Source of the DNA: Atlantibacter hermannii
GTDB taxonomy: Bacteria; Pseudomonadota; Gammaproteobacteria; Enterobacterales; Enterobacteriaceae
Direction: 5' to 3'
Assembly: GCA_900635495.1 (NCBI GenBank)
Contig: LR134136.1
Coordinates: forward strand, 2,046,001 to 2,110,000
DNA length: 64,000 nucleotides
The position numbers were made by a program, and so were the translations under genes. Below, in pieces: positions 28,869 to 38,620 of the stretch (position 1 is its first letter; every line of letters starts with the position of its first letter). The notes beneath the pieces are model-generated. The model saw only the letters and a list, made by a program, of their open reading frames with translations, was not told the DNA's origin and searched no databases.

Positions 28869-29141
28869 ATGCACTATTTACTACTGGCGGGCATGGCGCT
28901 GGTGATGGCGTTTCCTGCGGCTGCAGATCGCTACCGCCCGGATGTGGACGTGAATGTGCCTGCTGAAGTATTCAGTTCTGGCGGGCAGCGAGCGCAGCGC
29001 TGCGATCAGTGCTGCGTCTATCAGGATCAAAACTATTCAGAAGGGGCGGTGATTAAGGCCGAAGGGGTGATGCTGCAATGCCAGCGTGATGATAAAACCC
29101 TTAGCACCCATCCTCTGGTCTGGCGTCGCGTGAAGCCATAA
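28869..29141 (+). CDS. ynjH: YnjH, DUF1496 periplasmic protein
   Basis: A 90-residue exported protein of unknown function, the E. coli length. The signal peptide MHYLLLAGMALVMAFPAAA is followed by RPDVDVNVP. The hallmark cysteine segment is CDQCCVYQDQNYSEG. The ATG at 28869 has AAGGAA eight bases upstream; a TTG six codons earlier is open but unneeded. Its last 41 bases overlap convergent nudG. Confidence 0.93.
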   Translation: MHYLLLAGMALVMAFPAAADRYRPDVDVNVPAEVFSSGGQRAQRCDQCCVYQDQNYSEGAVIKAEGVMLQCQRDDKTLSTHPLVWRRVKP

Positions 29142-29514
29142 ACGCGTCGAGAAGCGGGATGTCTGCAGGCGCCAGCGGATAGCCGCTGGCCTGTTCAGGG
29201 GCGCACCACACCAGCGCGCTATGGCTTAATAACTGCATTTCACCTTGCCAGTGCGGCACATGCCAGGCATGAAGATGGATCAGGCGTCCGCTGACCGGCC
29301 TGGTGTGACTCGCCACGTAGCGGGAAGGCGCGGCCTCAATTGCGAGTTCCTCTCGCAATTCGCGGATCAATGCCTGCGGCTGGCTTTCTCCCGCTTCCAT
29401 TTTCCCACCCGGAAATTCCCACAGCCCCGGCTGATCGCCATGCGGAGGGCGCTGGGCCAGCAAAATTTTCCCGTTGCGCTCCAGAATGGCGGCTACCACA
29501 TCGATTTCTTTCAT
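29101..29514 (-). CDS. nudG: CTP pyrophosphohydrolase / oxidised nucleotide hydrolase
   Basis: A 137-residue Nudix hydrolase. The Nudix box is complete: GGKMEAGESQPQAL then RELREEL. E. coli NudG prefers 5-hydroxy-(d)CTP and other oxidised or methylated pyrimidine nucleotides, cleaning the pool. It follows xthA on the same strand by 41 bp, so the two oxidative-damage functions may share a transcript. Confidence 0.95.
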   Translation of the reverse strand: MKEIDVVAAILERNGKILLAQRPPHGDQPGLWEFPGGKMEAGESQPQALIRELREELAIEAAPSRYVASHTRPVSGRLIHLHAWHVPHWQGEMQLLSHSALVWCAPEQASGYPLAPADIPLLDAFMASRDARPEDGC

Positions 29515-29555
29515 GGCGTACTCAGTAACACACCCCGGCAGGCCGGGGTCATCCT

Positions 29556-30362
29556 TTAAAATTTAAACGTCGCCCACACCGGCGCGTGATCGGACGGTTT
29601 TTCCATACCGCGGATCTCATAATCGATTCCGGTTTCCACGCAGCGTTCCGCCAACGGGTGGCTCGCCAGCAGCAAATCAATGCGCAGACCGCGGTTGTCG
29701 TCAAAGCCTCTGGAGCGGTAGTCAAACCAGGAGAAGCGATCGTTGGTTTGCGGATTGGCATGACGGAAGGTGTCCACCAGCCCCCAGTCAAGCAGGCGTC
29801 CCATCCACTCGCGCTCTTCCGGTAAAAAGGAACATTTCCCGCCGCGCAGCCAGCGTTTACGGCTGTCTTCACCGATGCCGATATCCAGATCTGTCGGGCT
29901 AATATTCATGTCACCCATGATCAGCACCGGATGGTCTTTGGTGAGTTCCGTTTCCAGCACCTGCTGCAAATTGCGATAGAACTTCTCTTTCGCCGGGAAT
30001 TTGGTGGGATGGTCGCGGCTTTCTCCCTGCGGGAAGTAACCATTAATCACGATCAGATTACCCAGCGGCGACGGGATTTCAGCAATGATAATACGGCGCT
30101 GGGCCTCTTCATCATCATCAGGAAAACCGCGGCGGACGGACACCGGCGTCTCTTTCGTCAAAAGCGCCACGCCGTAATGGCCTTTTTGGCCGTGGTAGAA
30201 AACGTTATAGCCCAGCTTCGCCACCTCTTCGAGAGGGAACATGTCATCGTGGACTTTCGTCTCCTGCAAACCGATTACGTCAGGCTGATGCTTTTCAACA
30301 ATTGCTTCGAGTTGATGCGGGCGGGCGCGCAGGCCGTTGATATTGAAAGAGATGAATTTCAT
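29556..30362 (-). CDS. xthA: Exonuclease III
   Basis: A 268-residue AP endonuclease and 3'-5' exonuclease of base excision repair. The start MKFISFNINGLRAR and the motifs LQETKVHDD, MGDMNISPTDLD and SDHAPVWATF (catalytic Asp/His) are all present. Length equals E. coli. In-frame codons upstream of 30362 do not match the family. Confidence 0.97.
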   Translation of the reverse strand: MKFISFNINGLRARPHQLEAIVEKHQPDVIGLQETKVHDDMFPLEEVAKLGYNVFYHGQKGHYGVALLTKETPVSVRRGFPDDDEEAQRRIIIAEIPSPLGNLIVINGYFPQGESRDHPTKFPAKEKFYRNLQQVLETELTKDHPVLIMGDMNISPTDLDIGIGEDSRKRWLRGGKCSFLPEEREWMGRLLDWGLVDTFRHANPQTNDRFSWFDYRSRGFDDNRGLRIDLLLASHPLAERCVETGIDYEIRGMEKPSDHAPVWATFKF

Positions 30363-30599
30363 AGTCGCTGCCAGTACATGTGCAATAAGTGGCTGGATGG
30401 TAGCAGAAATCGAGGCCGCGTGCCTGCTGTTGTGCCGGCCCGTTTTCAGAGCGCTCAGTGCACCATACTGAAGCGCAATGCCCTGTAAACGCGCGTCATG
30501 ACTGAGCAAATCCCGTCTGCGATCACAAATCCAGAATTATATTTTATAAATGAATAATCTATCGATAAATCCTAGGGTGAGTGCCGCTTATTCAGATAT

Positions 30600-30631
30600 T
30601 TATTCACTATTTATGCAGTTATAGTGAATAA
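30600..30631. promoter_or_regulatory. Inverted repeat with ArgR-box half sites upstream of astC
   Basis: TTATTCACTAT and ATAGTGAATAA are exact reverse complements 10 bases apart. ATTCA/TGAAT are the half sites of the arginine box, and ArgR activates ast in E. coli. NtrC sites were not recognisable. Confidence 0.5.
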
Positions 30632-30694
30632 GTCTGGTTTTTAAGTCATTGATATTTCTTTGTTAATCTCATGCTATGCATTTTTATCGCTGGC

Positions 30695-30709
30695 TGGCAT
30701 GAAGTCTGC
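30695..30709 (+). promoter_or_regulatory. Sigma-54 promoter of the ast operon
   Basis: TGGCAT-N5-CTGC matches the -24/-12 consensus with both invariant GG and GC pairs in phase. It lies about 75 bp before astC, as in E. coli where NtrC and RpoN drive ast under nitrogen limitation. Confidence 0.8.
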
Positions 30710-30783
30710 AATCTACATTCAGGAAGCAAATACATCATATTCATTAACATTTAAACAACCATTAATTTACCAGTGAGGTCGCT

Positions 30784-32004
30784 ATGTCTTCGTCAATCAC
30801 CCGACAGAATTTCGATGAATGGATGATTCCGGTTTATGCGCCAGCGCCTTTTATTCCGGTTCGGGCAGAGCGATCCACGTTGTGGGATCAGCAGGGTAAA
30901 TCTTATATTGATTTCGCTGGCGGCATTGCGGTTAACGCGCTCGGCCATGCCAATCCTGAATTGCGCAAAGCGCTGGAAGAGCAGGCCGGGAAGTTATGGC
31001 ACACCGGTAACGGCTATACCAACGAACCGATTCTCCGTCTGGCGAAACAGCTGATTGATGCCACCTTTGCCGACCGGGTGTTCTTCTGTAACTCCGGCGC
31101 GGAAGCCAACGAAGCGGCGCTGAAACTGGCCCGTAAATATGCCCACGATGTCTATGGCCCGCAGAAAAGCGGCATCGTGGCATTCAAAAATGCGTTTCAT
31201 GGCCGCACGTTATTTACCGTCACCGCGGGTGGTCAACCGGCGTATTCACAGGATTTCGCGCCGCTGCCGCCGGATATTTCCCATGCGGTCTATAACGATC
31301 TGCAATCCGCTGCGGCGTTGATAGATGACAATACCTGCGCCGTGATCGTCGAACCGATCCAGGGCGAGGGCGGCGTGGTACCTGCGGAACCGGCGTTCCT
31401 TAAAGGACTGCGCGAATTGTGCGACCGCCACAATGCACTGCTTATTTTTGATGAGGTGCAAACCGGCGTGGGGCGTACCGGCTCGCTGTACGCGTACATG
31501 CATTATGGCGTGACGCCGGACGTGCTCTCCACCGCGAAAGCGCTGGGCGGCGGCTTCCCGATTGGCGCGATGCTGACCCGTGAACAATTTTCCCGTTCAA
31601 TGACCGTCGGTACGCACGGCACCACCTATGGCGGCAACCCGCTGGCAGGTGCGGTGGCAGGTAAAGTGCTGGACATCGTTAACACCCCTGACGTGCTTAA
31701 CGGCGTAAAACAGCGCCATGACGCCATTGTGGAGCACATCGACGCCATCAACCGTAAGCATAATTTGTTTAAGGCGGTGCGCGGCGTGGGCCTGCTGATG
31801 GGCTGTGTGCTGAGCGATAACTATGCCGGACGGGCAAAAGAGCTTCTGCAACTGGCCGCCGAAGAGGGTGCGATGGTGCTGATCGCCGGGGCCAACGTGG
31901 TGCGCTTCGCGCCTTCGCTGATTATCAGCGATGACGAGATCGGCGTGGGTCTTGAGCGTTTCGCCCGCGCCTGCGAGCGTTTTGTTGCGAAGGCGCCGTC
32001 ATGA
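30784..32004 (+). CDS. astC: Succinylornithine transaminase
   Basis: A 406-residue class III PLP transaminase, the third enzyme of arginine succinyltransferase catabolism; it also has acetylornithine aminotransferase activity. The PLP site is in STAKALGGGFPIGAM (Lys) and LLIFDEVQTGVGRTG (Asp). It is first in the five-gene ast operon and overlaps astA by 4 bases. Confidence 0.97.
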   Translation: MSSSITRQNFDEWMIPVYAPAPFIPVRAERSTLWDQQGKSYIDFAGGIAVNALGHANPELRKALEEQAGKLWHTGNGYTNEPILRLAKQLIDATFADRVFFCNSGAEANEAALKLARKYAHDVYGPQKSGIVAFKNAFHGRTLFTVTAGGQPAYSQDFAPLPPDISHAVYNDLQSAAALIDDNTCAVIVEPIQGEGGVVPAEPAFLKGLRELCDRHNALLIFDEVQTGVGRTGSLYAYMHYGVTPDVLSTAKALGGGFPIGAMLTREQFSRSMTVGTHGTTYGGNPLAGAVAGKVLDIVNTPDVLNGVKQRHDAIVEHIDAINRKHNLFKAVRGVGLLMGCVLSDNYAGRAKELLQLAAEEGAMVLIAGANVVRFAPSLIISDDEIGVGLERFARACERFVAKAPS

Positions 32005-33038
32005 TGGTTATCCGCCCCATTGAGCGCAATGATCTGGGGCCATTGCTTAAACTTGCCGGGAAAACAGGCGGCGGACTAACGTCACTCCCCGAAGATGAAG
32101 TGACTCTCGGTGAGCGCATCGAGCGGTCCATCGCCACCTGGAAAGGCACCTTACCCAAAGCCGATCAGGGCTATGTTTTTGTGCTGGAAGAGACGGAAAC
32201 CGGACAGGTGGCGGGCATTTGCGCCATCGAAGTGGCGGTGGGGCTCAATGAGCCCTGGTACAACTACCGGGTCGGCACGCTGGTGCACGCCTCCAAAGAG
32301 TTGAACGTCTATAACGCGCTGCCAACGCTGTTTTTGAGTAACGACCATACCGGCAGCAGCGAACTGTGTACGCTGTTTCTCGACCCGGAATGGCGCAAAG
32401 AAGGCAACGGCTACCTGCTGTCGAAATCGCGCTTTATGTTTATGGCCGCGTTTCGCGACCACTTTAACGACAAAGTGGTGGCAGAGATGCGCGGGGTGAT
32501 TGATGAGACCGGCTATTCACCGTTCTGGGAAAGCCTCGGTCAGCGCTTTTTCTCAATGGCGTTCAGTCGTGCCGACTATTTGTGCGGTACCGGCCAGAAA
32601 GCTTTTATCGCTGAGCTGATGCCGAAGCATCCGATTTACACCCATTTCCTGACCCCGGAAGCCCAGGCGGTAATTGGCCAGGTGCATCCGCAAACTGCGC
32701 CAGCCCGCGCCGTACTGGAAAAAGAGGGATTCCGCTACCGCGACTACATCGATATTTTCGACGGCGGTCCGACGCTGGAGTGCGATATCGACCGGGTGAG
32801 GGCAATACGTAAAAGCCGCCTGGTTGAGGTGGCGGAAGGCCAGCCAGCCGTGGATGAAACGTTTCCTGCCTGTATGGTCGCCAATGAAAAATATGACATG
32901 TTCCGCGTCATGCTGATCCGCGCTAACCCGGATACCCCGCGTCTGGTGCTGGATGCTGCCACGCTGGATGCCCTGAAGTGCCAGCCTGGCGACACGGTGC
33001 GGCTGGTGCGTTTATGCCCTGAGGAGAAAAAATCATGA
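32001..33038 (+). CDS. astA: Arginine N-succinyltransferase
   Basis: A 345-residue enzyme that transfers succinyl from CoA to arginine, the committed step of the AST pathway. Conserved blocks include GGGLTSLPEDE, LVHASKELNVYN and GTGQKAFIAELMPKHPIY. It overlaps astC and astD by 4 bases each, showing tight coupling. Confidence 0.97.
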   Translation: MMVIRPIERNDLGPLLKLAGKTGGGLTSLPEDEVTLGERIERSIATWKGTLPKADQGYVFVLEETETGQVAGICAIEVAVGLNEPWYNYRVGTLVHASKELNVYNALPTLFLSNDHTGSSELCTLFLDPEWRKEGNGYLLSKSRFMFMAAFRDHFNDKVVAEMRGVIDETGYSPFWESLGQRFFSMAFSRADYLCGTGQKAFIAELMPKHPIYTHFLTPEAQAVIGQVHPQTAPARAVLEKEGFRYRDYIDIFDGGPTLECDIDRVRAIRKSRLVEVAEGQPAVDETFPACMVANEKYDMFRVMLIRANPDTPRLVLDAATLDALKCQPGDTVRLVRLCPEEKKS

Positions 33039-34514
33039 GTTTGTGGATAGATGGCGAATGGATCGACGGTCAGGGCGAAACGCTGGAAAAATACAACCCG
33101 GTAACGGGCGAGTCGCTGTGGCGGGGCCTCGCCGCCAGTGCCGAACAGGTTCAACAGGCCTGTATCGCGGCGCGTCACGCGTTTCCCGGCTGGGCGCGTG
33201 AACCCTTCAGCGCCCGTCAGGCGATTGTCGAGCGTTTTGCCGCATTGCTGGAAAGTCATAAAAGCGAACTGACCGACATCATTGCCAGAGAAACGGCCAA
33301 ACCGCGCTGGGAAGCGGCGACGGAAGTGACCGCGATGATCAATAAAGTCGCTATTTCGGTCAAAGCCTGGCATGCGCGCACCGGCGAGCAGGTGACGCCG
33401 ATGGCAGATGGCGCGGCATCGTTGCGCCATCGCCCGCATGGCGTCCTGGCGGTATTTGGGCCGTATAACTTCCCCGGCCATCTGCCAAACGGCCATATCG
33501 TGCCGGGTCTGCTGGCGGGCAACACGCTGGTGTTTAAACCCAGCGAACTGACGCCGGCCATCGCCGAACGCGTCGTCCAACTGTGGCAGGAAGCCGGATT
33601 GCCGAAGGGGGTGCTGAATCTGGTGCAGGGGGGCGCGGGAAACCGGACAGGCGCTGGCGGCATCGCCGGATATTGACGGTCTGCTGTTTACCGGCAGCGC
33701 CAGTACCGGTTATCAGCTCCATCGCCAGCTGGCCGGGCAGCCGGAAAAAATCCTCGCCCTGGAAATGGGCGGGAATAACCCGCTGATTGTTGAAGATCCG
33801 GCGGATATCGACGGCGCGGTGCATTTAACTATTCAGTCCGCATTCGTGACCGCCGGGCAGCGCTGTACCTGCGCGCGCCGTCTGCTGGTCAAACGCGGAG
33901 CCAAAGGAGACGCCTTCCTGGCGCGCCTGGTGAATGTCGCGGCGCGTATTCGTCCGGCAGAATGGGACGCGGAACCGCAGCCGTTTATCGGCGGGTTGAT
34001 TTCGCCCCAGGCGGCTGAGCGGGTGCTAACTGCCTGGCAGGAGCACCTGGCGCGGGGCGGTAAAGCGTTGTTAACTCCTGAGCTGGTTCGGCCTGGTGCA
34101 TCACTGTTAACGCCGGGCATTGTCGAACTGACGGGCGTAGCGGATGTGCCGGATGAAGAGGTTTTCGGTCCGTTGCTGTGCGTCTACCGCTATGACGATT
34201 TCAACGAAGCCATCGCGATGGCGAACAACACCCGTTATGGTTTGTCGAGCGGACTGATCTCGCCGCAGCGCGAGCAGTTCGAACAACTGCTGCTGGAAGC
34301 GCGCGCCGGGATTGTCAACTGGAACAAGCCTCTGACCGGCGCGGCCAGCACCGCGCCGTTTGGCGGCGTGGGCGCCTCCGGCAACCACCGCCCCAGCGCG
34401 TGGTATGCCGCTGACTATTGCGCCTGGCCGATGGCGACGCTGGAAAGCCCGACTTTCGCGCTTCCGGACACGTTAAGCCCCGGGCTCGATTTCAGCAGTG
34501 AGGAACCAGCATGA
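33035..34514 (+). pseudogene. astD: Succinylglutamate semialdehyde dehydrogenase, frameshifted as sequenced
   Basis: AstD oxidises succinylglutamic semialdehyde with NAD+. The aldehyde dehydrogenase motifs are present: catalytic Glu in LEMGGNNP, Cys in TAGQRCTCARR. The frame breaks after VLNLVQGG at a six-G run (33628-33633). With five G it reads GARETGQALAAS, close to the family's GGRETG, and the gene becomes 492 residues, the E. coli length. The rest is intact, and astB starts in the normal 4-base overlap, so the lesion is probably an error. Confidence 0.93.
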
Positions 34515-35839
34515 ACGCGCGCGAGGTTAACTTCGACGGGCTGGTGGGGCTGACTCACCATTACGCCGGACTGTCGTTCGGCAATGAAGCCTCCACCAAA
34601 CACCGTTTTCAGGTCTCGAATCCGAAGCTGGCGGCGAAGCAGGGTCTGTTAAAAATGAAGGCGCTGGCGGATATGGGCTTTGCGCAGGCCGTGATCCCGC
34701 CACAGGAGCGGCCCAATATTGGGCTGCTGCGCCAGCTTGGCTTTGATGGCACCGATCAACAGGTGGTGGAGAAAGCCTGGAAGCTGGCCCCGGAGCTGCT
34801 GTCTGCCGCCAGTTCTGCGTCGTCGATGTGGGTCGCCAATGCGGCCACCGTCTGCCCGTCTGCCGATGCGCTGGACGGGCGCGTGCATCTCACCGTCGCC
34901 AACCTGAACAATAAACTGCATCGCGCCAGCGAAGCGGTGACGACGGAGCGGGTGCTGAAGGCGATTTTCAGCGACACGGGCTGCTTCAGCGTCCATGAAG
35001 CGTTGCCGCAGGTGGCGATGCTGGGCGATGAGGGCGCGGCCAACCATAACCGGCTTTCGCACATCTATGGCGAGCCGGGCATTCAGCTGTTCGTTTACGG
35101 GCGCAATGCGGGGGGCGGACAGGCACCGGAGCGCTATCCGGCACGTCAGACGCTTCAGGCCTCGCAGGCCGTTGCGCGGTTGAATCAGGTCAGGCCTGAT
35201 CAGGTCGTCTTCGCCCAGCAAAATCCGGCGGTGATCGACAAGGGTGTTTTTCATAATGACGTGATTGCCGTGACCAACCGTCAGGTGCTGTTTGCTCATG
35301 AAGCGGCATTTGTTAACCAGGCGGGACTGTATCAAACCCTTGCGCAGAAGTTGCCGGGTTTTCAGGCCATTGAGGTGCCGGAAAACCGGGTGAGCGTGGC
35401 GGATGCGGTTGAAACCTACCTGTTTAACAGCCAGCTGTTGAGCCTGGAGCAGGGCGACATGATGCTGGTGCTGCCGCAGGAATCCCGCGAGCACGCGGGC
35501 GTCTGGCGCTATCTTACCGAACTGGTGGAGTCGCCGGACAACCCGATCAACGCGCTTAAGGTGTTTGATCTGCGCGAAAGTATGGCAAACGGCGGCGGGC
35601 CAGCCTGCCTGCGGCTGCGTGTGGTCCTGACCGAAGCGGAACGGGCAGCGGTCAATCCTGGCGTGATGATGAACGACGCGCTTTTTACCACCCTGAATCA
35701 GTGGGTGGATAAGTATTACCGCGATCGGTTAACCCAGAATGATTTGGTCGATCCGCAGTTATTACGTGAAGGACGTGAAGCGCTTGATGAACTCACGCAG
35801 GTTTTAAAGCTGGGTGCCGTTTATCCATTCCAGCGCTGA
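34511..35839 (+). CDS. astB: Succinylarginine dihydrolase
   Basis: A 442-residue amidinotransferase-fold hydrolase converting succinylarginine to succinylornithine with release of ammonia and CO2. The family start VNFDGLVGLTHHYAGLSFGN is present, and the catalytic cysteine is near the end in GGGPACLRLR. It overlaps astD by 4 bases and precedes astE by 9. Confidence 0.97.
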   Translation: MNAREVNFDGLVGLTHHYAGLSFGNEASTKHRFQVSNPKLAAKQGLLKMKALADMGFAQAVIPPQERPNIGLLRQLGFDGTDQQVVEKAWKLAPELLSAASSASSMWVANAATVCPSADALDGRVHLTVANLNNKLHRASEAVTTERVLKAIFSDTGCFSVHEALPQVAMLGDEGAANHNRLSHIYGEPGIQLFVYGRNAGGGQAPERYPARQTLQASQAVARLNQVRPDQVVFAQQNPAVIDKGVFHNDVIAVTNRQVLFAHEAAFVNQAGLYQTLAQKLPGFQAIEVPENRVSVADAVETYLFNSQLLSLEQGDMMLVLPQESREHAGVWRYLTELVESPDNPINALKVFDLRESMANGGGPACLRLRVVLTEAERAAVNPGVMMNDALFTTLNQWVDKYYRDRLTQNDLVDPQLLREGREALDELTQVLKLGAVYPFQR

Positions 35840-35848
35840 GGGGACGCA

Positions 35849-36811
35849 ATGCAGGATTTTTTAGCGCACACGCTGGCAGGTGAAGCGCCTGCCGCACGCT
35901 GCGGAGAAACAGACTACTACCGCTGGACGTGGTGGGACGAAGGAGTGATGCAGTTGATCCCGCATCGGGCCACGCAACCGGCGCTGGTGCTGTCGGCCGG
36001 GATACATGGCAATGAGACCGCGCCGGTGGAGATGCTGGATGCGTTACTGGAAGATCTGCGCCGGGGAGAGATTATCTTAACGCGTCCGGTGCTGGTCATA
36101 CTGGGTAATCCCGCCGCGCTGCGGGCAGGAAAACGCTATCTGAGCGACGATATGAACCGGATGTTCGGCGGTCGCTGGCAGCGTTTTCCGGAAAGCGGCG
36201 AAACCCGCCGCGCCTGTGTGCTGGAACACTGCCTCGAACGCTACCTGTCTGACGTCGGTCCGGCGTGGCATCTGGATATGCATACCGCGATCCGGGGCTC
36301 ACACCACCCACGCTTTGGGGTGTTCCCGGCGCGGGACACGCCTTATGAAGCGGACTTTCTGGCGTGGATGGCGGATGCCGGGTTGCAGGCGCTGGTATTT
36401 CACCGTGCGCCGGGCGGCACCTTTACTCATCACAGCAGCGCCTGTTTTGGCGCGCAAAGCTGTACGCTCGAACTGGGAAAGGCGCAACCCTTCGGTCAAA
36501 ACGATCTTACCCGGTTTTCGATAACCCAGTCGGCGCTGAGCGCGCTGCTGGCCGGTATGCCTGCGGTGCCTGCTGACGTTCAGCCGCTACGCTATGAGGT
36601 GGCTTCGCAAATCACCCGTCACAGCGAGGCATTTACGCTGCATATGTCGGCGCAAACCGAGAACTTTACCGCGTTCCACCGTGGAACGGTGCTGGCGGAA
36701 GATGGCGATACGGTTTACCGGGTTGAGAACGAAACCGAATATGTTTTATTCCCCAACCCTAACGTAGCGCTCGGGTTGCGCGCCGGATTGATGCTCAAAG
36801 AAATAAATTAA
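35849..36811 (+). CDS. astE: Succinylglutamate desuccinylase
   Basis: A 320-residue zinc carboxypeptidase-like enzyme, the last AST step, giving glutamate and succinate. Zinc ligands lie in GIHGNETAP (His, Glu) and LDMHTAIRG (His). It closes the operon; a hairpin (CCGGTGCG/CGCACCGG) without a T-run follows about 15 bp later. Confidence 0.96.
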   Translation: MQDFLAHTLAGEAPAARCGETDYYRWTWWDEGVMQLIPHRATQPALVLSAGIHGNETAPVEMLDALLEDLRRGEIILTRPVLVILGNPAALRAGKRYLSDDMNRMFGGRWQRFPESGETRRACVLEHCLERYLSDVGPAWHLDMHTAIRGSHHPRFGVFPARDTPYEADFLAWMADAGLQALVFHRAPGGTFTHHSSACFGAQSCTLELGKAQPFGQNDLTRFSITQSALSALLAGMPAVPADVQPLRYEVASQITRHSEAFTLHMSAQTENFTAFHRGTVLAEDGDTVYRVENETEYVLFPNPNVALGLRAGLMLKEIN

Positions 36812-37159
36812 CGTGATTATTCCTGCCGGTGCGTAAGCCATTTTCGCACCGGTAAGTTCGCGCTCTGTTTTAATTATCAACAGCACATCAATCGTTCCGG
36901 ATTTATCCTGGTTGATACTTTATTTATCAGCGGACAAAACGTATACTCTCTGCATAATTTCTTCGTTATCATTGATTTGAATTATTTTTTTATCACTCTC
37001 CTTTGTTTTTCCATATTTCCTTCATAATTGATCGTTTATTGTTTTATACGCTTTCAATGCTTTACTGACGCACTGAATACTTGACGTTGCAAGACGTACA
37101 CTTATTCTCGTCAACACGGCAAACGTGCCGAAAATTACACTGAAATAAAGGATAGTGAT
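36812..37159. promoter_or_regulatory. astE-spy region with envelope-stress control of spy
   Basis: A 348-base AT-rich gap. A hairpin after astE lies at 36826-36853. A BaeR-like box (CATAATTG core, 37015-37032) lies about 130 bp before spy, fitting known Bae/Cpx induction. A clear CpxR box was not found by eye. Confidence 0.45.
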
Positions 37160-37704
37160 ATGCGTAAATTATCTGCGATTGTTATGGCTACCACTCTGGC
37201 GCTGGGCGCAGCGAATCTGGCGCATGCAGCGGATACTGCAACCACTGCCGCTCAGCCGGGCACCGCAACGACGGCCACTCAGCCGGGCGCTGCCCGACCG
37301 CCGCACAGCCGGATGGCGCAAATGTGATGCCGTTTCACAGAGGTGGGCCGGGGATGCGTCATGACATGATGTTCAAAGATCTCAACCTGACCGACGCGCA
37401 AAAACAGCAAATCCGCGAAATCATGAAGGCGCAGCGCGATAAAATGCCGCGTCCGTCGCTGGAAGACCGCCGCGCCATGCATGCGCTGGTTGCCTCTGAT
37501 ACTTTTGACCGTGCAAAAGCCGAAGCGGTCGCAGCAAAAATGGCCGAACAGCATAAAGAGATGCTGCTGACACGCATGGAAACCCACAACAAGATCTACA
37601 ACATTCTGACGCCGGAACAGAAAAAGCAGTTTAATGCCAATTTTGAGAAGCGTCTGACAGAACGTCCGGCTAAACCGGGTAAGATGCCAGTGGCTGCTGA
37701 ATAA
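37160..37704 (+). pseudogene. spy: Periplasmic chaperone Spy, frameshifted as sequenced
   Basis: Spy is an ATP-independent periplasmic chaperone of the Cpx/Bae response. The signal peptide MRKLSAIVMATTLALGAA...AHA and both LTxxQ motifs (NLTDAQKQQI, ILTPEQKKQF) are present. The frame shifts at 37293-37295: CCC where CCCC would continue into PTAAQPDGANVMPFH. Repaired, the protein has 181 residues against 161 in E. coli; the extra length is an Ala/Thr/Gln/Pro-rich insert after the signal peptide (AAQPGTATTATQPGA), itself a short repeat. The core is intact. Confidence 0.9.
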
Positions 37705-37726
37705 TAGCTCAGCCAATCCACACAAG

Positions 37727-37782
37727 ACCGCCGGTGTTGTCCATCGCCAGACTCGTTGCTTTGGACAGTACCGGCGGTTTTA
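37727..37782 (+). terminator. Terminator after spy
   Basis: Outer stem ACCGCCGGT/ACCGGCGGT with an inner GTCC/GGAC pair and a T-rich end. It is a long hairpin about 20 bp past the stop. Confidence 0.7.
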
Positions 37783-37987
37783 CTTTTCGCGTGATGACTT
37801 ACTCCTCAGCCCCTTCCTTCCTGAACCGCGTAATGGTAACTTCATACGCCTAATCAGAACGTTACCCCTGTTTCCTTTTTTCCTGAACGAGCCGGCCTGA
37901 AGCCAGCACGTTTATTGCCGATAACAAAATGGGTGACATTTTTTTGCGCGCGTGGCGGTTGCGTCTTTTGCGCGCTCTGGAGTGGTG

Positions 37988-38536
37988 ATGGAGTTTTTTG
38001 ATCTACAGAAAATGCAGGTTAACCTGTGGCGAAACGGTGCGGGCGAAACACGTGAAATTTGCTGTTTCCCGCCAGCCTCGCGGGATTTTAACTGGCGCGC
38101 CAGTATCGCTTCGCTCTCCACTAACGGTGAATTCACCCAGATCCCCCAGGCTGAACGCACCGTGACGTTGCTGGAAGGCGGTGAGGTGACGTTAGACGGC
38201 GGCAATGCGTTTCGCCATACCCTCAAGCACTATCAGCCGTTCAGTTTTTCCGGCGAACAGCCGGTGCGCGCAGAGCTCACCGAAGGGCGAATGTCGATGG
38301 ACTTTAATATCATTACCCGTCGCGACCGCTGCCGTGCCAACGTCCGCGTAGCCGATCGCACGTTCACGACCTTCGCGCCGCGCGGGGGCATTATTTATGT
38401 ACTGAGTGGCGCATGGCAGCTCGGCGATAAATTACTGACCAGTGAGCAGGGCGCATGGTGGGAAGCCGGGCGACACACGCTGCGCTTATTAAAAGCTGAA
38501 GGGCGGTTATTGTTTAGCGAAATCACCTATCTCTGA
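37988..38536 (+). CDS. ves: Ves, HutD-family cupin protein
   Basis: A 182-residue protein of the HutD/Ves family with a bicupin fold. The family start is MEFFDLQKMQVNLWRNGAGE, so the ATG at 37988 is used; twelve codons upstream are open. Other blocks are VTLLEGGEVTLDGG and SGAWQLGDKLLTSEQGAW. E. coli Ves is linked to cold and stress response; the ligand is unknown. It converges on cho. Confidence 0.93.
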   Translation: MEFFDLQKMQVNLWRNGAGETREICCFPPASRDFNWRASIASLSTNGEFTQIPQAERTVTLLEGGEVTLDGGNAFRHTLKHYQPFSFSGEQPVRAELTEGRMSMDFNIITRRDRCRANVRVADRTFTTFAPRGGIIYVLSGAWQLGDKLLTSEQGAWWEAGRHTLRLLKAEGRLLFSEITYL

Positions 38537-38620
38537 TCAACAACGCGACGCTGAAGGTGGTAAAGGCGAGGGCGGAATACGTGAACCGGCCCGCCATCGC
38601 GCTTGTGCCTGCCCGAGGGA

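Larger units (their letters stand above)
30363..30783. promoter_or_regulatory. xthA-astC divergent region with ast control sites
   Basis: This 421-base region holds an 11-bp inverted repeat with ArgR-like half sites at 30600-30631, further TGAAT/ATTCA half sites from about 30551, and a sigma-54 promoter at 30695-30709. The AT-rich 70 bases after it form the astC leader, ending with CAGTGAGG before the ATG. Confidence 0.7.

Noticed and set aside
36826..36853. Terminator after astE
   Set aside because: The hairpin is good but has no T-run on either strand, so I only call it a hairpin.
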